Below are positions 7,260 through 7,671 of a DNA stretch of 7,671 nt, one piece after another; the stretch's first letter is position 1; the number at the start of each line of letters is the position of its first letter. The notes under the pieces were generated by a model. The model did no database searches. It was not told the origin of the DNA and saw only the letters and a program-made list of their open reading frames with translations. Source of the DNA: Bacillota bacterium (GTDB taxonomy: Bacteria; Bacillota; DTU030). The position numbers and the translations under genes were made by a program. The DNA lies in the NCBI GenBank assembly GCA_012842325.1, contig DUTA01000002.1:1-7671 (forward strand), read 5' to 3'.

Positions 7260-7490
7260 CTCCCGCGGTACCACCCTACTTGGCAGCCAGAGGCTGCCCC
7301 CTCTTGCTGTCAGACAACAGCTGCCCGGTAACGGGGGGTACCGTTTTGCCCTAACCTTTCGGCTTCAGGCAAAAAACTCCGGGACGGGTTCAGGGGGGAA
7401 ACAGGTTGACCTTGCAGTCCGGGGGTCAACTCCCTGGACAGTTTCCATAGCCCTTACTATTTCCCTTCATCGCCTTTTTCTCCTCAATTC
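7228..7490 (-). promoter_or_regulatory. Proline-specific T-box riboswitch controlling proS
   Basis: The leader RNA senses uncharged tRNA-Pro and lets transcription enter proS when proline charging falls. The diagnostic T-box core AGGGTGGTACCGCG is at 7277-7264 on the minus strand. Its UGGU would pair with the tRNA 3' end and an A discriminator. Stem I begins near GGCGATGAAGGGA with an AGTA at 7458-7455. Its distal hairpin is GTTGACC/GGTCAAC (7430-7404 region). The specifier region reads TGAACCCGTCCC (7392-7381). By the usual GAA-NNN-purine layout the specifier is CCC (7388-7386); CCG, one base over, is the alternative, and both are proline codons. Further hairpins include GGCAGCC/GGCTGCC (7297-7281 region), just before the T-box core. 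Start and end are approximate. Confidence 0.95.
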
Positions 7491-7497
7491 ATGTTTA

Positions 7498-7526
7498 ATT
7501 GTAGCCCAAGGGGGGTGCCTTGTCAA
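7498..7526 (-). promoter_or_regulatory. Sigma-A promoter of the proS leader
   Basis: On the minus strand TTGACA (7526-7521) is followed by a 17-nt spacer and TACAAT (7503-7498). This is a perfect -35 and a five-of-six -10. The start point should be near 7491, directly before T-box stem I, which supports both calls. Confidence 0.93.
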
Positions 7527-7566
7527 TTCCCGCCGTGGAGGTAATAGTAGACCGACCAGAGTTTCG

Positions 7567-7596
7567 TTCACAGAAGTTTAATCGTTTGAAAATAAT
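7567..7596 (+). promoter_or_regulatory. Candidate sigma-A promoter of the divergent rightward gene
   Basis: TTCACA (7567-7572), an 18-nt spacer and AATAAT (7591-7596) each match the sigma-A consensus at five of six positions. The predicted start, near 7603-7606, falls at the first base of the 7606-7671 hairpin. The -35 box is 40 nt from the -35 box of the leftward proS promoter, so the two promoters diverge from a short shared region. Confidence 0.55.
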
Positions 7597-7605
7597 ATTG
7601 CAAAA

Positions 7606-7671
7606 GGTGGGTATCCCTGAGATATTATGGGTTTGGAAGAAAAACCAAATACCTCAGAAAGGAGACCCACC
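7606..7671 (+). promoter_or_regulatory. Leader hairpin burying the ribosome-binding site of a rightward gene
   Basis: GGTGGGT (7606-7612) pairs with ACCCACC (7665-7671), TCC (7614-7616) with GGA (7661-7663), and CTGAG (7617-7621) with CTCAG (7653-7657). An inner TTTGG (7632-7636) pairs with CCAAA (7645-7649). The 3' side holds AAAGGAG (7658-7664), an excellent Shine-Dalgarno site, with its GGA paired. The window ends 7 nt after that site, the right distance for a start codon at or just beyond 7672. A structure filling the whole predicted 5' UTR and covering the ribosome-binding site suggests translational control. The downstream gene is not visible. Confidence 0.65.

Noticed and set aside
7627..7671. 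ATG frame reading MGLEEKPNTSERRPT on the plus strand
   Set aside because: No ribosome-binding site at a usable distance; the nearest AAAGGTGG is about 18 nt away. It sits in the loop and 3' arm of the leader hairpin. The AAAGGAG at 7658-7664 points to a start after the window.
1..7671. CRISPR array, tRNA, rRNA or complete insertion sequence
   Set aside because: No spaced repeat series, no cloverleaf or rRNA signature, and no transposase reading frame was found on either strand.

Overview
The window reads as a block of chromosome from a Gram-positive bacterium of the Firmicutes. It is probably a moderately GC-rich clostridial lineage of the Moorella/Desulfotomaculum kind. The reasons are a PolC-type replicative polymerase, a T-box leader on proS, strong Shine-Dalgarno sites and textbook sigma-A promoter boxes. 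The genus is a guess.

Almost everything is on the minus strand, transcribed right to left. A sigma-A promoter (7498-7526) starts a leader of about 375 nt that is a proline-specific T-box riboswitch with its own terminator (7228-7259). It is followed by proS (5376-7115), a family 2 glycosyltransferase (4655-5284), an MgtC/SapB family membrane protein with an ACT-like tail (3835-4482) and polC (133-3816). A start codon with an AAAGGAG site at 26 opens a further leftward gene cut by the window edge; by usual gene order this may be rimP. A hairpin lies between the glycosyltransferase and mgtC genes. The mgtC and polC genes are 18 nt apart and should be co-transcribed.

At the right edge a divergent region carries a candidate plus-strand promoter (7567-7596). 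Next comes a 66-nt inverted-repeat structure (7606-7671) that buries an AAAGGAG ribosome-binding site. The gene it would serve starts just outside the window.

The main surprise is in polC. The protein is 1227 residues, about 200 shorter than classical PolC. The missing part is the 3'-5' proofreading exonuclease domain normally inserted in the PHP domain. The two halves of PHP are joined by a short linker, and PHP keeps a full-looking set of metal ligands. The other polymerase parts (zinc knuckle, three palm aspartates, HhH, clamp-binding tail) are intact. Either proofreading is supplied elsewhere (PHP itself or a separate DnaQ-like protein), or this PolC does not need it.
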